NCBI GenBank assembly: GCA_947458275.1
Contig: CANGYR010000013.1
Span: forward strand, 1-64,000
Origin: Chitinophagaceae bacterium
Lineage (GTDB): Bacteria > Bacteroidota > Bacteroidia > Chitinophagales > Chitinophagaceae
Length of the DNA: 64,000 bases
Direction: 5' to 3'
Part shown: positions 37,388-46,443 of the stretch, piece after piece
Layout of the letters: each line of letters begins with the position of its first letter
Position numbering within the stretch: the first letter of the stretch is position 1
Program-made: the position numbers and the translations under genes
The notes under the pieces: generated by a model
What the model saw: only the letters and a program-made list of their open reading frames with translations
Told to the model about the DNA's origin: nothing
The model's database searches: none

Positions 37388-37395
37388 TAATTTTG
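37388..37395 (+). promoter_or_regulatory. Putative -7 box for the MATE transporter gene
   Basis: TAATTTTG, an exact TAnnTTTG match, 8 bases before the ATG at 37404. No -33 element at the expected spacing. Confidence 0.3.
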
Positions 37396-37403
37396 ATGAA
37401 AAT

Positions 37404-38762
37404 ATGGCCTCAGTTACATCAAATGATCAATTAAAGGTAGTAGTCAGTAATAAGCAAATATTATCGCTTGCTCTACCAATTTCCTTTGCCATTCTGATTC
37501 CTCAGTTAAATATGCTGATAAATAGCATTTTCCTGGGCAGACTCAGCCAGGAAGCCCTTGGAAATGCGGGTATTACAGGCGTTTTTTACCTAATTTTTGC
37601 TGTCTCAGGACATGGGCTCAATAATTCTATTCAATCGGTTTTGTCAAAATATGCCGGTGCCGGTAAAACAGATTATTTTCATTTGATCGTTTCTCAGGGC
37701 CTGAGAATAATCCTTCAATTTTCTTTATTTTTTATATTGTTCACCTGGTTGCTGGCACCTATGATTTTAGAGAGCGTTACTGATCCCAGTTCCTACCCTG
37801 CTGAAATGAATTTTCTTAGAATCAGGATATTCGGACTTCCTTTTTTGTATTTATTTCAACTGGGAAATGCTATTTTAATTGCCACTTTAAACAGCAGGTG
37901 GCTTATCATAGGATTTTTGATTGAGGCAGCAGTAAATATACTTTTGGACTATCTGCTTATTTTCGGGAAAGCCGGATTTCCTGCGATGGGCTTTAATGGA
38001 GCTGCTCTGGCATCAGTCATGGCCGAATGTACCGGAATGATTATAGTTTTCCTTGTATTGACTTATACCGGATTGAAGAAAAAATATGGGCTGTTCCGTT
38101 CATTCAGATTTAATAAAGAATTGTTCAATGAAATTATGACCATAGCCATTCCATTGGTTGTTCAGTTTATCATTAGTCTGACTACCTGGCTGATATTTTT
38201 TATTTTAATTGAAACAAAAGGAACAATGGCCAAAGCCATCAGCAATACAATGCGTAATGTTTTCGGTTTGGCAGGAATATTCATATGGGCATTCGCCGGA
38301 ACAAGCAACACCATGGTGGCCAATCTGATTGGACAAGGAAAAGAAAACTCAGTTGTATCCGCAATAAAAAGAATTTCGCTATGGAGTTTGGGACTTTGCC
38401 TTTTACTTATCTCCATTCTAAACCTTTACCCTCAATTGTTTTTCATACTATTTGACCAGGACGAATCTTTTATTAATGCCGGCATACCTGTCATTAGAGT
38501 AGTTTCAATAGGAATGATCATGATGAGCGTTGCCAATATCTGGTTAAACGGAGTTACAGGGACCGGAAAAACAAAAATAAACCTGGCGATTGAAATATTT
38601 GCAGTAGTATTCTATTTGATTTATACCTATTATTTCATGCAATATCATTACATATCATTAGCTATGGCATGGACAAACGAGTTGGTATATTGGTTGACCA
38701 TTTTGCTGTTTTCATACATTTTTATTACATCAGGAAAATGGAAGAACAGAACACTTTCATAA
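37404..38762 (+). CDS. MATE family efflux transporter
   Basis: A 452-residue membrane protein with about 12 helices. The N-terminal half shows the MATE core: ALPISFAILIPQLNMLINSIFLGRLSQEALGNAG, and the second half a homologous AIPLVVQFIISLTTWLIFFI. MATE proteins export drugs, dyes or metabolites using Na+ or H+ gradients; the substrate is not readable. Its stop is 9 bases from the stop of the convergent M1 peptidase gene. It is encoded divergently from the lpxK/rsmD operon. Confidence 0.9.
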   Translation: MASVTSNDQLKVVVSNKQILSLALPISFAILIPQLNMLINSIFLGRLSQEALGNAGITGVFYLIFAVSGHGLNNSIQSVLSKYAGAGKTDYFHLIVSQGLRIILQFSLFFILFTWLLAPMILESVTDPSSYPAEMNFLRIRIFGLPFLYLFQLGNAILIATLNSRWLIIGFLIEAAVNILLDYLLIFGKAGFPAMGFNGAALASVMAECTGMIIVFLVLTYTGLKKKYGLFRSFRFNKELFNEIMTIAIPLVVQFIISLTTWLIFFILIETKGTMAKAISNTMRNVFGLAGIFIWAFAGTSNTMVANLIGQGKENSVVSAIKRISLWSLGLCLLLISILNLYPQLFFILFDQDESFINAGIPVIRVVSIGMIMMSVANIWLNGVTGTGKTKINLAIEIFAVVFYLIYTYYFMQYHYISLAMAWTNELVYWLTILLFSYIFITSGKWKNRTLS

Positions 38763-38771
38763 ATCATACGA

Positions 38772-40736
38772 TTAAAGAGTTGAAGACCATTTATTGTTGG
38801 CAAAATTGATATCCGGCATCTGTTTGAGTTCATCAATATATACCGTTTTCAATTCCTCTTTTACAGGAATTCTGAAAGAAAAATCGATGGTATTATTCCA
38901 TACTTCAACAGGCAATTTCATCGATCCCTTTTTACCATATTTCGTTTCGTATGTTATAAGAACAGGCATTGCCATTTGTTCCATGTTAGCTATCGTTACC
39001 AATGCACCTTTTTCAGTATCATTTACAACCGAAACGATTGCCTGATCGAATTTGTAATTTTTGATAAACCATGCTTTCCAGAACCAGGCGAGGTCTTCAC
39101 CTGAAACATTTTCCATCGTTCTGAAAAAATCCCAGGGTGTGGGATGTTTGAATGCCCATCTCGCAATATATGTCCTGAATGCATAATCAAATCTGTCTTC
39201 ACCAAGAATATGACTTCTTAACATCTCCAATGCAAATGAAGGCTTGTAATATAAAGCCATACCAATATTTCGTTCTCTGAGTGCATCAGGTGTGGAAAAA
39301 ACCTTTTCTGAATTAAGTCTGAACATACCGAATGAAGCCTCTTCTCCGCCTGTTGTAGGAACGTTGTATTCTCCATTGTTAAAATCATCATCCGACAGTG
39401 TATTGATGAATGAATTAAAACCTTCATCCATCCAGCCATATCTTCTTTCATTACTCCCGACAATCATTGGAAACCATGTGTGTCCAAACTCATGATCTGT
39501 TACGCCAAACAAGGATTCATTGGTTGCAGAGGCACCGCAAAATACAATTCCGGGATATTCCATACCGCCAACATTTGAAGCAACATTCACCGCTACCGGA
39601 TACGGATACTCGAACCATCTTTTGCTATAGTTTTCAACTGATCCTTTTGTATATTCAGTAGATCTTCCCCAGGCGGATGATCCGGCACTTTCAACAGGAT
39701 AAACACTCATGGCAATGGAAGTTTTACCACTAGGAAGATTGATTTTGGCAGCATCCCATATAAATGCTTTTGAACTTGCCCATGAAACATCACGTGCATT
39801 TTTAAGTGAAAATTTCCATGTCAACTGATTCTTTCCCTTTGGTCTTGAGGCCGCATCATTGATTTCTTTTTCAGTCCTGATCATAACTGTTTTATCACTT
39901 TTAGAAGCGATGGAAAGTCTTTTTATCTGCTCAGCAGTCAACACTTCATTCGGATTCAATAACTCCCCTCCTGCTACTACTATGTGCGAAGCGGGGGCCG
40001 TGATACTAAAATCATAATCTCCGTATTCTAAATAAAATTCACTGGGACCAAGATATGGATCTGTATTCCATCCTCTAACATCATCAAATACACACATTCT
40101 GGGATACCATTGGGCTATGGCATACATATCTCCGTTTTTGGTAGGCATAATACCAAAACGGTCGGCGCCATATTGAGGAATACTGAAAGAATAATCAATC
40201 TTTATTTTTACAATATCACCCTGAGGTTTGACCGGATTGCTCAAACGGATTTGCATTCTGGTATCAGTTACGATGTAGTCAGCATTGGAGCTATCTTTAC
40301 CTGATAATAATTTCACTGATTTTAAATTAAATCCGCCTTGAAAATTCGAATTTGCATCGCCGTATCTGCTTCTGGATGTTGCCGGCATTCGCTGCTGCCC
40401 TCTGCTCTCCTTATTAAAAAGATTCTGGTCCAGTTGTAACCACAAAAAGGGCAAAGACATTGGACTATTATTTTTATAGGTAATGATTACAGATCCTGAT
40501 ATTTCTTTTTTAGCATCATCCAGTGACACATTGATTGAATAGTCTGCCCTGTTTTGCCAATAAGCTATACCCGGAGCTCCCGTAACCGATCTGGCATGTT
40601 CCTCTCCGGAGGTATAAAATAAAGGCGAGAAAAGCTCAGTTGGATCATATTTCGAATCTTCGACTGAAACTTTAGTTTGTGCACTTGTGATTGCAAAAGA
40701 AAAAGAGGCAATAATAAACAGATAGTATTTGTACAT
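38772..40736 (-). CDS. M1 family zinc metallopeptidase
   Basis: A 654-residue secreted or periplasmic aminopeptidase-like protein. A signal peptide ([17 protein letters not shown]) precedes an M1 N-terminal beta domain. The exopeptidase motif is [12 protein letters not shown] (GAMEN-like, about residues 391-402), and the zinc site is [11 protein letters not shown] (HExxH, near 411-416) followed by the third ligand in [11 protein letters not shown] (about 434). The C-terminal part has an HEAT-like helical domain with FYGM-type sequence not clear. Substrate peptides are unknown. It lies 48 bases upstream of the TPR gene on the same strand order, but with no sign of a shared operon. Confidence 0.9.
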   Translation of the reverse strand: MYKYYLFIIASFSFAITSAQTKVSVEDSKYDPTELFSPLFYTSGEEHARSVTGAPGIAYWQNRADYSINVSLDDAKKEISGSVIITYKNNSPMSLPFLWLQLDQNLFNKESRGQQRMPATSRSRYGDANSNFQGGFNLKSVKLLSGKDSSNADYIVTDTRMQIRLSNPVKPQGDIVKIKIDYSFSIPQYGADRFGIMPTKNGDMYAIAQWYPRMCVFDDVRGWNTDPYLGPSEFYLEYGDYDFSITAPASHIVVAGGELLNPNEVLTAEQIKRLSIASKSDKTVMIRTEKEINDAASRPKGKNQLTWKFSLKNARDVSWASSKAFIWDAAKINLPSGKTSIAMSVYPVESAGSSAWGRSTEYTKGSVENYSKRWFEYPYPVAVNVASNVGGMEYPGIVFCGASATNESLFGVTDHEFGHTWFPMIVGSNERRYGWMDEGFNSFINTLSDDDFNNGEYNVPTTGGEEASFGMFRLNSEKVFSTPDALRERNIGMALYYKPSFALEMLRSHILGEDRFDYAFRTYIARWAFKHPTPWDFFRTMENVSGEDLAWFWKAWFIKNYKFDQAIVSVVNDTEKGALVTIANMEQMAMPVLITYETKYGKKGSMKLPVEVWNNTIDFSFRIPVKEELKTVYIDELKQMPDINFANNKWSSTL

Positions 40737-40784
40737 GGTATGATATTTAGTATTTGATCTTTTAAATGTATTGAAATAAAATGA

Positions 40785-41558
40785 TTATTGCCAGGATTTT
40801 AAAAGTTCTCCTGCTTCTTTTTTAATGCGGGGATCATCTTCAGTTTTAGCCGGTAATGAAATCAATGTTTTTAGCATTGATACGGCTTTGTGATTGTCAT
40901 TATTTTTGTGATGAGATTTAGCCAATTCAAGGTAATTTAATAAAAATGTAGGGTATATTTTTCTTGCCTTTTCGTATGCATCCGTAGCCATCTTGAAAGA
41001 TGACTGAGGCAAACTGCCGAAGAATAATTTGATGGCTGCTTTTTCAATAAAATTAAGATTACTGACCTCATAATGCCATTTTCCCAAAACATGCCAAGCC
41101 TTGAAATTACCGGGATTTATTTTTAATGCTTTTTCAGCATACGATTTGATTTCTCTGACCGAAGACACTTTCTCTTTACCACTCTTTGTCAATGCCACTC
41201 TTCCGTATGCAATTGCCATAGCAGTGCAGGATTCATCTGAATTTGGATAATGTTTGTACGCATTACTTGCATAAATTATGGCAGATGAAAAATATTTATC
41301 TCTGGACGCGGGATTTGCTTCTCTTGCACCGATACTATTACTCAGAGATGCACATTTAATCAATGCCGTTTGATTCAAAGGGTCAATTTTCAGTACTTCC
41401 AAGTATTTTATTAATGCCTGCCTTTCATTAGGGATTGCTTCGTATTTGACAGCTTCACTGATTAATACTTCCGTGGCTTGTGAATAAACATAAGAGGAAA
41501 ACAACAAGCAAAAAGTGAAAAGAATATTTCTGACTGACATCTCAATGAAAGTTTTCAT
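40785..41558 (-). CDS. Secreted TPR protein, RMDN-like
   Basis: A 257-residue protein starting at the ATG at 41558; a longer reading from 41600 would put 14 hydrophobic residues before it. A signal peptide (SVRNILFTFCLLFSSYVYSQA) is followed by helical repeats. The C-terminal half (AWHVLGKWHYEVSNLNFIEK, then LFFGSLPQSSFKMATDAYEKARKI, and LPAKTEDDPRIKKEAGELL) resembles, from memory, the TPR domain of eukaryotic RMDN (regulator of microtubule dynamics, FAM82) proteins, which have known bacterial homologues of unknown role. The assignment is a resemblance and not a proven homology. Confidence 0.6.
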   Translation of the reverse strand: MKTFIEMSVRNILFTFCLLFSSYVYSQATEVLISEAVKYEAIPNERQALIKYLEVLKIDPLNQTALIKCASLSNSIGAREANPASRDKYFSSAIIYASNAYKHYPNSDESCTAMAIAYGRVALTKSGKEKVSSVREIKSYAEKALKINPGNFKAWHVLGKWHYEVSNLNFIEKAAIKLFFGSLPQSSFKMATDAYEKARKIYPTFLLNYLELAKSHHKNNDNHKAVSMLKTLISLPAKTEDDPRIKKEAGELLKSWQ

Positions 41559-41626
41559 GACACCAACCGTTAAATTAGAAATTAAAAGAAAAAAATGCAA
41601 TCTTAGTGAATTTTTCTGCAGGTAAT

Positions 41627-41983
41627 TTACAAAGAAAAATTCTTTTTCAGGGTAACACCTACGCTTCCTTTAAATGATGGTATGGGTGCACCTAACTTGA
41701 ATATGGAAATCTCTACTGAAGTAATCCTACTGTCCAATTGGTGAATTTTTTCTGCAATCGTTTCGCATAATGTTTCAAGTAGTTTTTGAGGCCTGGCCAT
41801 TTCTTCTTTGATAACATTATAAACCGTTACATAATTGATTGTTTGTGAAATATCCGTAATCGAATTGGCAGAGTCGAAGTCTATATTCACCTCTACTTCA
41901 AATTTATTTCCAATAATAGCTTCTTCTTCATGAAGTCCATGATAGGAATAAAACTCCAGTTGATGAAGATGGACGGTGTACAT
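41627..41983 (-). CDS. folB: Dihydroneopterin aldolase
   Basis: A 118-residue FolB-type enzyme of folate synthesis, converting 7,8-dihydroneopterin to 6-hydroxymethyldihydropterin. The motifs LEFYSYHGLHEEEAIIGNKFEVEV (with the catalytic Glu), SITDISQTINYVTVYNVIKEEM and VEISIFKLGAPIPSFKGSVGVTLKK (with the conserved Lys) fit the family. Length is normal. It follows the trxB gene on the same strand, with a 96-base gap that holds short tandem repeats (42000-42067). Confidence 0.93.
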   Translation of the reverse strand: MYTVHLHQLEFYSYHGLHEEEAIIGNKFEVEVNIDFDSANSITDISQTINYVTVYNVIKEEMARPQKLLETLCETIAEKIHQLDSRITSVEISIFKLGAPIPSFKGSVGVTLKKNFSL

Positions 41984-41999
41984 GTGAAAGTGATAAGTT

Positions 42000-42067
42000 A
42001 AAAGTAAAAAGTAAAAAGTAAAAAGTGAAAATCACATATAATAAACCACAAACCACAAACCCCAAAC
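42000..42067. repeat. Two 7-bp simple repeats upstream of folB
   Basis: Four copies of AAAAGTA (the last ends in G; 42000-42027) and then two perfect and one imperfect copies of AAACCAC (42043-42063). They lie 16-84 bases upstream of the folB start, where slippage could change spacing of any promoter. Confidence 0.75.
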
Positions 42068-42079
42068 TAAAAACGGTAT

Positions 42080-43027
42080 TTAATGCAACCCTTTTTCACC
42101 CAAAAATCTTTCAGCATCCAGTGCAGCCATACAGCCACTTCCCGCAGCTGTAACAGCCTGACGGTATATTTTATCCTGAACATCTCCTGAAGCAAATACG
42201 CCCTCTACATTGGTCTTGCTGGTTCCGGGGATGGTTATGATATATCCCGTCTCGTCCATATCAATACATCCTTTGAAAATATCGCTGTTTGGCTTGTGTC
42301 CGATGGCAACAAAAAACGCACTCACCGGAATGGTTGTTTTTTCCTGCGTTTTATTATTTAATAATCTTACCGCTTCTACTTTATTCTCACCGAGTACTTC
42401 ATCTGTTTCAGAATTCCAATATACTTTAATGTTTGAGGTACTCAATACTCTCTCCTGCATAATCCTACTGGCACGCATAGTGTCTTTTCTTACAATCATG
42501 TGAACAGTAGTGCATAATTTGGATAAGTAAAGAGCCTCTTCTGCCGCAGTATCTCCTGCTCCTACGATTGCCACTTCTTTTCCTTTGAAAAAGAAACCAT
42601 CACACACTGCGCAGGCACTCACGCCATGTCCGTTCAATCTCTGCTCACTGGGAAGTCCCAGCCATTTGGCAGATGCTCCCGTGCTGATAATAACCGCATT
42701 GGCTTCAATCCATTTTTCTTCATCAATTTCAACTTTCAAAGGGTGTGATGAAAAATCTACTGCAGTAGCAATTCCATATCTGATATCGGCTCCCATTCTG
42801 GATGCCTGTTTTTCAAAATGTTGCATCATTTCAGGTCCCTGAATGCCTTCAGGATAACCGGGATAATTTTCCACTTCTGTAGTAATGGTTAGTTGACCTC
42901 CGGGCTGTATTCCCTGATAGAGAACCGGTTTAAGATTGGCCCTGGATGCATAAATAGCAGCTGTATATCCTGCAGGTCCTGAACCTATAATCAAACAATT
43001 TACTTTTTCTGAGATAGTTTTTTCCAT
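42080..43027 (-). CDS. trxB: Thioredoxin-disulfide reductase
   Basis: A 315-residue flavoenzyme that reduces thioredoxin with NADPH. The FAD motif is IIGSGPAGYTAAIYASRA (residues 13-30), the redox pair is CAVCDG (Cys139 and Cys142), the NADPH motif is VAIVGAGDTAAEEAL, and the C-terminal FAD part is VEGVFASGDVQDKIYRQAVTAAGSGCMAALDAERFL. Typical length and complete motifs. It is followed by folB with 96 bases between. Confidence 0.96.
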   Translation of the reverse strand: MEKTISEKVNCLIIGSGPAGYTAAIYASRANLKPVLYQGIQPGGQLTITTEVENYPGYPEGIQGPEMMQHFEKQASRMGADIRYGIATAVDFSSHPLKVEIDEEKWIEANAVIISTGASAKWLGLPSEQRLNGHGVSACAVCDGFFFKGKEVAIVGAGDTAAEEALYLSKLCTTVHMIVRKDTMRASRIMQERVLSTSNIKVYWNSETDEVLGENKVEAVRLLNNKTQEKTTIPVSAFFVAIGHKPNSDIFKGCIDMDETGYIITIPGTSKTNVEGVFASGDVQDKIYRQAVTAAGSGCMAALDAERFLGEKGLH

Positions 43028-43095
43028 GAGCTAAATTATGGTTATTTCAATTAATGGTGAAGATAGTTTTTTATGAAATTGTAAAGAAAAAGAGA

Positions 43096-43977
43096 TTACT
43101 CGACTTTCAAAGTTTTATACCAGGCCGCATAGCCGCAAAATGACCCTAATGCTCCATTGGAAATGTTACCCAATACATTACCGGGTTGAGAAAATGGATT
43201 CCCAATACTTTGAAAAGCAAATTCCCATGTGTTCCAGAATAAATAAGTAGAGCGGTCTATGTTGCAGAATTTAAAAGTCACCTCGTCTCCTTTTGTAAAG
43301 AAATTATCCGCAGGATCTTCGGGAAGATTATTCCGATCCACTCCCTGTGATACTAATATTGTATACGTTGTGCCATCAATCACTTCATCTGAAAAGACCG
43401 AATTGAAACCGGGGAGAAATGGCTCGTCATTTTTTTTAGTATAATATCTCACGTAATTCCCTAATCCCTTTGGATCAGTGAATTTAACATACATAGCACG
43501 CTTGGTCTCATCAGGATTGTTGGGTGTTTTCTTGAAAAAAATAGAATCCGGAATTTTACTCAACGCAGGGATAGTTGTAGCAGAATTATACTCCTTTCCA
43601 TCAGCAATAATTTTTAAGGTGTACTTCTTGTTTAATTCACCCAGAAAAGCAGTAGAAGGATTGTCCTCATCCAGACTGTAGAAATATCCGATAATACCGG
43701 GAACGATATTGAAACTATACTCTTTTAATTTGTGCGTAAGTGTACCATTGGAGATATACACTTCTGCATTTCTCACAAATGCGTTGGCAAACAATTCAGG
43801 TGATATATTGCTGAAAAAAGACTGACTCCGTGTAAGTATCACTCTGGGCGCTTTGTCGTTTTCAATTTCTGCATCAACCACCAGTTTCTGATCAACTTCA
43901 TTCAATTTGAAATTAATATCCTTCTCACAGGAAGAAAGAATGATTGCTGCAAGAAAAAACAAAAATAACCTCCTCAT
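43096..43977 (-). CDS. DUF4249 lipoprotein
   Basis: A 293-residue Bacteroidota lipoprotein of the DUF4249 family. The lipobox is IILSSC (Cys17), after which DINFKLNEVDQKLVVDAEIENDKAPRVILTRSQSFFS shows the family N-terminus. DUF4249 genes commonly sit next to a TonB-dependent receptor gene, but no such gene is adjacent here, so it is an orphan. The function is unknown. A TAnnTTTG box ends only 4 bases upstream (43982-43989). Confidence 0.82.
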   Translation of the reverse strand: MRRLFLFFLAAIILSSCEKDINFKLNEVDQKLVVDAEIENDKAPRVILTRSQSFFSNISPELFANAFVRNAEVYISNGTLTHKLKEYSFNIVPGIIGYFYSLDEDNPSTAFLGELNKKYTLKIIADGKEYNSATTIPALSKIPDSIFFKKTPNNPDETKRAMYVKFTDPKGLGNYVRYYTKKNDEPFLPGFNSVFSDEVIDGTTYTILVSQGVDRNNLPEDPADNFFTKGDEVTFKFCNIDRSTYLFWNTWEFAFQSIGNPFSQPGNVLGNISNGALGSFCGYAAWYKTLKVE

Positions 43978-43981
43978 GAAG

Positions 43982-43989
43982 CAAAATTA
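43982..43989 (-). promoter_or_regulatory. Putative -7 box for the DUF4249 gene
   Basis: TAATTTTG on the minus strand (43989-43982), an exact TAnnTTTG match, with 4 bases to the ATG at 43977. A leaderless transcript is possible. No clear -33 element. Confidence 0.35.
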
Positions 43990-44040
43990 CTGAATAATAA
44001 AATTGAAATTCATTCTGTTCAATAGATGCAGGTTGATTCA

Positions 44041-44069
44041 ATAAAAAAAGCCCTCTTAAAGAGGGCTTT
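44041..44069 (-). terminator. Rho-independent terminator after rpoD
   Basis: 10-bp stem AAAGCCCTCT / AGAGGGCTTT (44047-44056 with 44060-44069), loop of 3, then a T-run of seven on the minus strand. It lies 21 bases downstream of the rpoD stop. Confidence 0.85.
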
Positions 44070-44089
44070 CGATAGTTTTTTTAATCAAA

Positions 44090-44947
44090 TTATCCGAGAT
44101 AAGCTTTCAGCGCTCCGCTGTAGCGGGCTTTTTGCAAACGCTTGATGGCTCTCTCCTTAATCTGACGTATACGCTCTTTGGTTAGATCGTATTTTTGTCC
44201 GATTTGCTCTATGGTAACACCATTTTCTCCATCCAAACCGAAATAGGCATTTACGATTTCAGCTTCACGCGGACTTAATGATTTTAATACTCGACGGATT
44301 TCATTTTTCAATGAATCATGCATTACATCCTCATCCGTTTCGTCTCCACCTTTCAACAAATCTCCCATGGCCACATCTTCCGCTTCGTGCACTGGTGCAT
44401 CTAATGAAGTGTGACGTGTATTGCTTTGGAAAATATTATTTATTTCAGTCTCGCTCATTTCCAATAATTCGGCCAACTCTTCCGTTGAAGGCTCTCTTTC
44501 ATGCTCTTGTTCAAAAGCCATGTAAGCTTTGTTGGCTTTGTTATAAGTACCGATTTTATTTTGAGGCAAACGAACCAGTCTTCCTTGTTCAGCCAAAGCC
44601 TGCAAAATAGACTGACGAATCCACCAAACTGCATAAGAAATGAATTTAAACCCTTTGGTTTCATCAAAACGTTGAGCAGCTTTAATCAGACCAAGATTCC
44701 CCTCATTAATCAAGTCACTGAGTGAAAGACCCTGATGCTGGTATTGTTTAGCAACTGATACCACAAACCTTAAGTTGGCCTGCACCAATTTGTCCAATGC
44801 TCTTTGGTCCCCCATTTTAATTTTTTGAGCTAAAATGGTTTCCTCTTCCGGAGTAATCATTGAAATTTTAGAAATCTCCTGTAAATACTTCTCAACCGCC
44901 TGTGAATCACGGTTGGTAATCTGGGTAGCAATTTTTAATTGTCTCAT
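44090..44947 (-). CDS. rpoD: Primary RNA polymerase sigma factor (RpoD/SigA)
   Basis: A 285-residue primary sigma factor. Region 1.2/2 is visible in YLQEISKISMITPEEETILAQKI, NLRFVVSVAKQYQHQGLSLSDLINEGNLGLIKAAQRFD and KFISYAVWWIRQSI (region 2.3-2.4, promoter -7 box recognition). Region 4.2 is GVTIEQIGQKYDLTKERIRQIKERAIKRLQ. It lacks the long region 1.1, which is typical for Bacteroidota and fits the TAnnTTTG promoters seen elsewhere in this window. It has a terminator after it, and a -7-like box (TACCTTTG, minus strand, 45065-45058) about 110 bases upstream. Confidence 0.96.
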   Translation of the reverse strand: MRQLKIATQITNRDSQAVEKYLQEISKISMITPEEETILAQKIKMGDQRALDKLVQANLRFVVSVAKQYQHQGLSLSDLINEGNLGLIKAAQRFDETKGFKFISYAVWWIRQSILQALAEQGRLVRLPQNKIGTYNKANKAYMAFEQEHEREPSTEELAELLEMSETEINNIFQSNTRHTSLDAPVHEAEDVAMGDLLKGGDETDEDVMHDSLKNEIRRVLKSLSPREAEIVNAYFGLDGENGVTIEQIGQKYDLTKERIRQIKERAIKRLQKARYSGALKAYLG

Positions 44948-45180
44948 CTGTTGTGGTTAAATTGAGAAATTTAATGTTTAATGACAGTTGAACCGGGGGA
45001 AAGTTGTAAAAACTACAGTAAAAGATATTTTTTTACCATTTTTATTACGACTATCGCCAAAGGTACACCTCAATTTTTGCATTTCATAGCAATTTTGAAT
45101 AAAATTTAGTCAGAAGTGAAAAAATTAGAATGTTTTACCATGTTCAAGAAAAGACAATCTCCAGATTACAGATATTTTAA

Positions 45181-45260
45181 CCGCAGAGCCACTGAGCGCG
45201 CTGAGATTTCGCAGAGGGACTAATCTCCGCGTAACCTCGGCGTCCTTCTTTCTCCGCGGT
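45181..45260. repeat. GC-rich inverted repeat element in the rpoD-threonine aldolase gap
   Basis: The 441-base gap (44948-45388) holds one conspicuous element. Its left half (45181-45218, CCGCAGAGCCACTGAGCGCG...) and the reverse complement of its right half (45225-45260, CCGCGGAGAAAGAAGGACGC...) are degenerate copies of one roughly 38-base unit with CCGC[A/G]GAG and CGC[A/G]GAG blocks. The GC content stands out against the AT-rich flanks. Its spread in other genomes is not visible here. The rest of the gap holds candidate promoter boxes only. Confidence 0.7.
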
Positions 45261-45376
45261 GACAAGATCTCCACCATATTGGTACTATGGCGAACAAGTA
45301 TCCACAAAACAATTATAATTAAACAAACTTCCGATTAATTTAAACCTGCAATCTTTAATAAATAAAAAGACTGACT

Positions 45377-45384
45377 TAAATTTG
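45377..45384 (+). promoter_or_regulatory. Putative -7 box for the threonine aldolase gene
   Basis: TAAATTTG, an exact TAnnTTTG match, with 4 bases to the ATG at 45389, as for the helicase at 30183 and the DUF4249 gene. No clear TTTG upstream. Confidence 0.35.
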
Positions 45385-45388
45385 TTCA

Positions 45389-46405
45389 ATGCCGATTGAA
45401 TTACGCTCCGATACATTTACCAAGCCTTCAGAAGGTATGCTCCATGCAATGATGACTGCCGAAGTTGGTGATGATGTCTTCAATGAAGACCCAACGGTAA
45501 AAAAATTGGAGCAACTGGCTGCGAATTATTTCGGAATGCAGGCCTCCCTTTTTTGTCCTTCAGGAACCATGACCAATCAGATAGCTATCAAATGTCATAC
45601 CAAACCCGGTAATGAAGTCATTTGTGAAAAACTAAGTCATGTATATATATATGAAGGTGGAGGAATTGCATTCAACAGCGGTTGTCAGGTTAAGCCTATT
45701 GAAGGCGACAGAGGAAGATTATCTCCGGAAGATGTATTAAATGCCATCAATCCTGACGATATACATAAGCCCGTATCATCACTAATTTCAATTGAAAATA
45801 CTTCAAATAGAAATGGAGGTAGTTATTACCAATTAGATGATTTAGAAGAGATTAAGAGAATCTGCTTAAATAATAACATTAAGTATCATTTAGATGGTGC
45901 TCGCTTGTGGAATGCCATTGTTGCCAATGATGAAGATCCGAAATTTTACGGTAAAACTTTTGACAGTATATCTGTTTGTCTGAGTAAAGGTTTAGGCGCA
46001 CCGGTTGGAAGTCTGTTGCTGGGCAACTACGATTTTATCCATGAAGCCAAGAGGATAAGGAAGGTATTTGGTGGTGGGATGCGACAAGCTGGGTACCTGG
46101 CAGCTGCAGGAATATATGCGTTGGAAAATAACATTAACCGTTTGAAAGAAGACCATCATCACGCCAAGCTAATTGGCCAGGCATTAATAAATAAAGATTT
46201 TGTATCGAAAATACTTCCAATAGAAACCAATATTATCATTTTTGAAGTTCAGGGACAATTTACCGCCGCTTCTTTCTGTGATTATCTGAAAAATCGGGAT
46301 GTATATGCAATGGCCATTGCCCCTAACCAGGTAAGAATGGTTACCCATCTTGATGTGACAAACAATATGATTGATCAATTGTTAGACATCATCAATAAAA
46401 TGTAA
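45389..46405 (+). CDS. Low-specificity L-threonine aldolase
   Basis: A 338-residue PLP enzyme that splits threonine (and often allo-threonine) to glycine and acetaldehyde. The N-terminal LRSDTFTKPSEGMLHAM, the active-site region EVGDDVFNEDPTVKKLE and the PLP-lysine motif SVCLSKGLGAPVGSLLLG are present. So are IKCHTKPGNEVICEKLSHVYIYEGGG and the HLDGARLWNA block, which hold other PLP contacts. It shares the gap with pgi (38 bases), so the two may be co-transcribed. Confidence 0.92.
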   Translation: MPIELRSDTFTKPSEGMLHAMMTAEVGDDVFNEDPTVKKLEQLAANYFGMQASLFCPSGTMTNQIAIKCHTKPGNEVICEKLSHVYIYEGGGIAFNSGCQVKPIEGDRGRLSPEDVLNAINPDDIHKPVSSLISIENTSNRNGGSYYQLDDLEEIKRICLNNNIKYHLDGARLWNAIVANDEDPKFYGKTFDSISVCLSKGLGAPVGSLLLGNYDFIHEAKRIRKVFGGGMRQAGYLAAAGIYALENNINRLKEDHHHAKLIGQALINKDFVSKILPIETNIIIFEVQGQFTAASFCDYLKNRDVYAMAIAPNQVRMVTHLDVTNNMIDQLLDIINKM

Positions 46406-46443
46406 AATCAAGCAATAAATAATCAAAAACAACAGCTTTTAAG

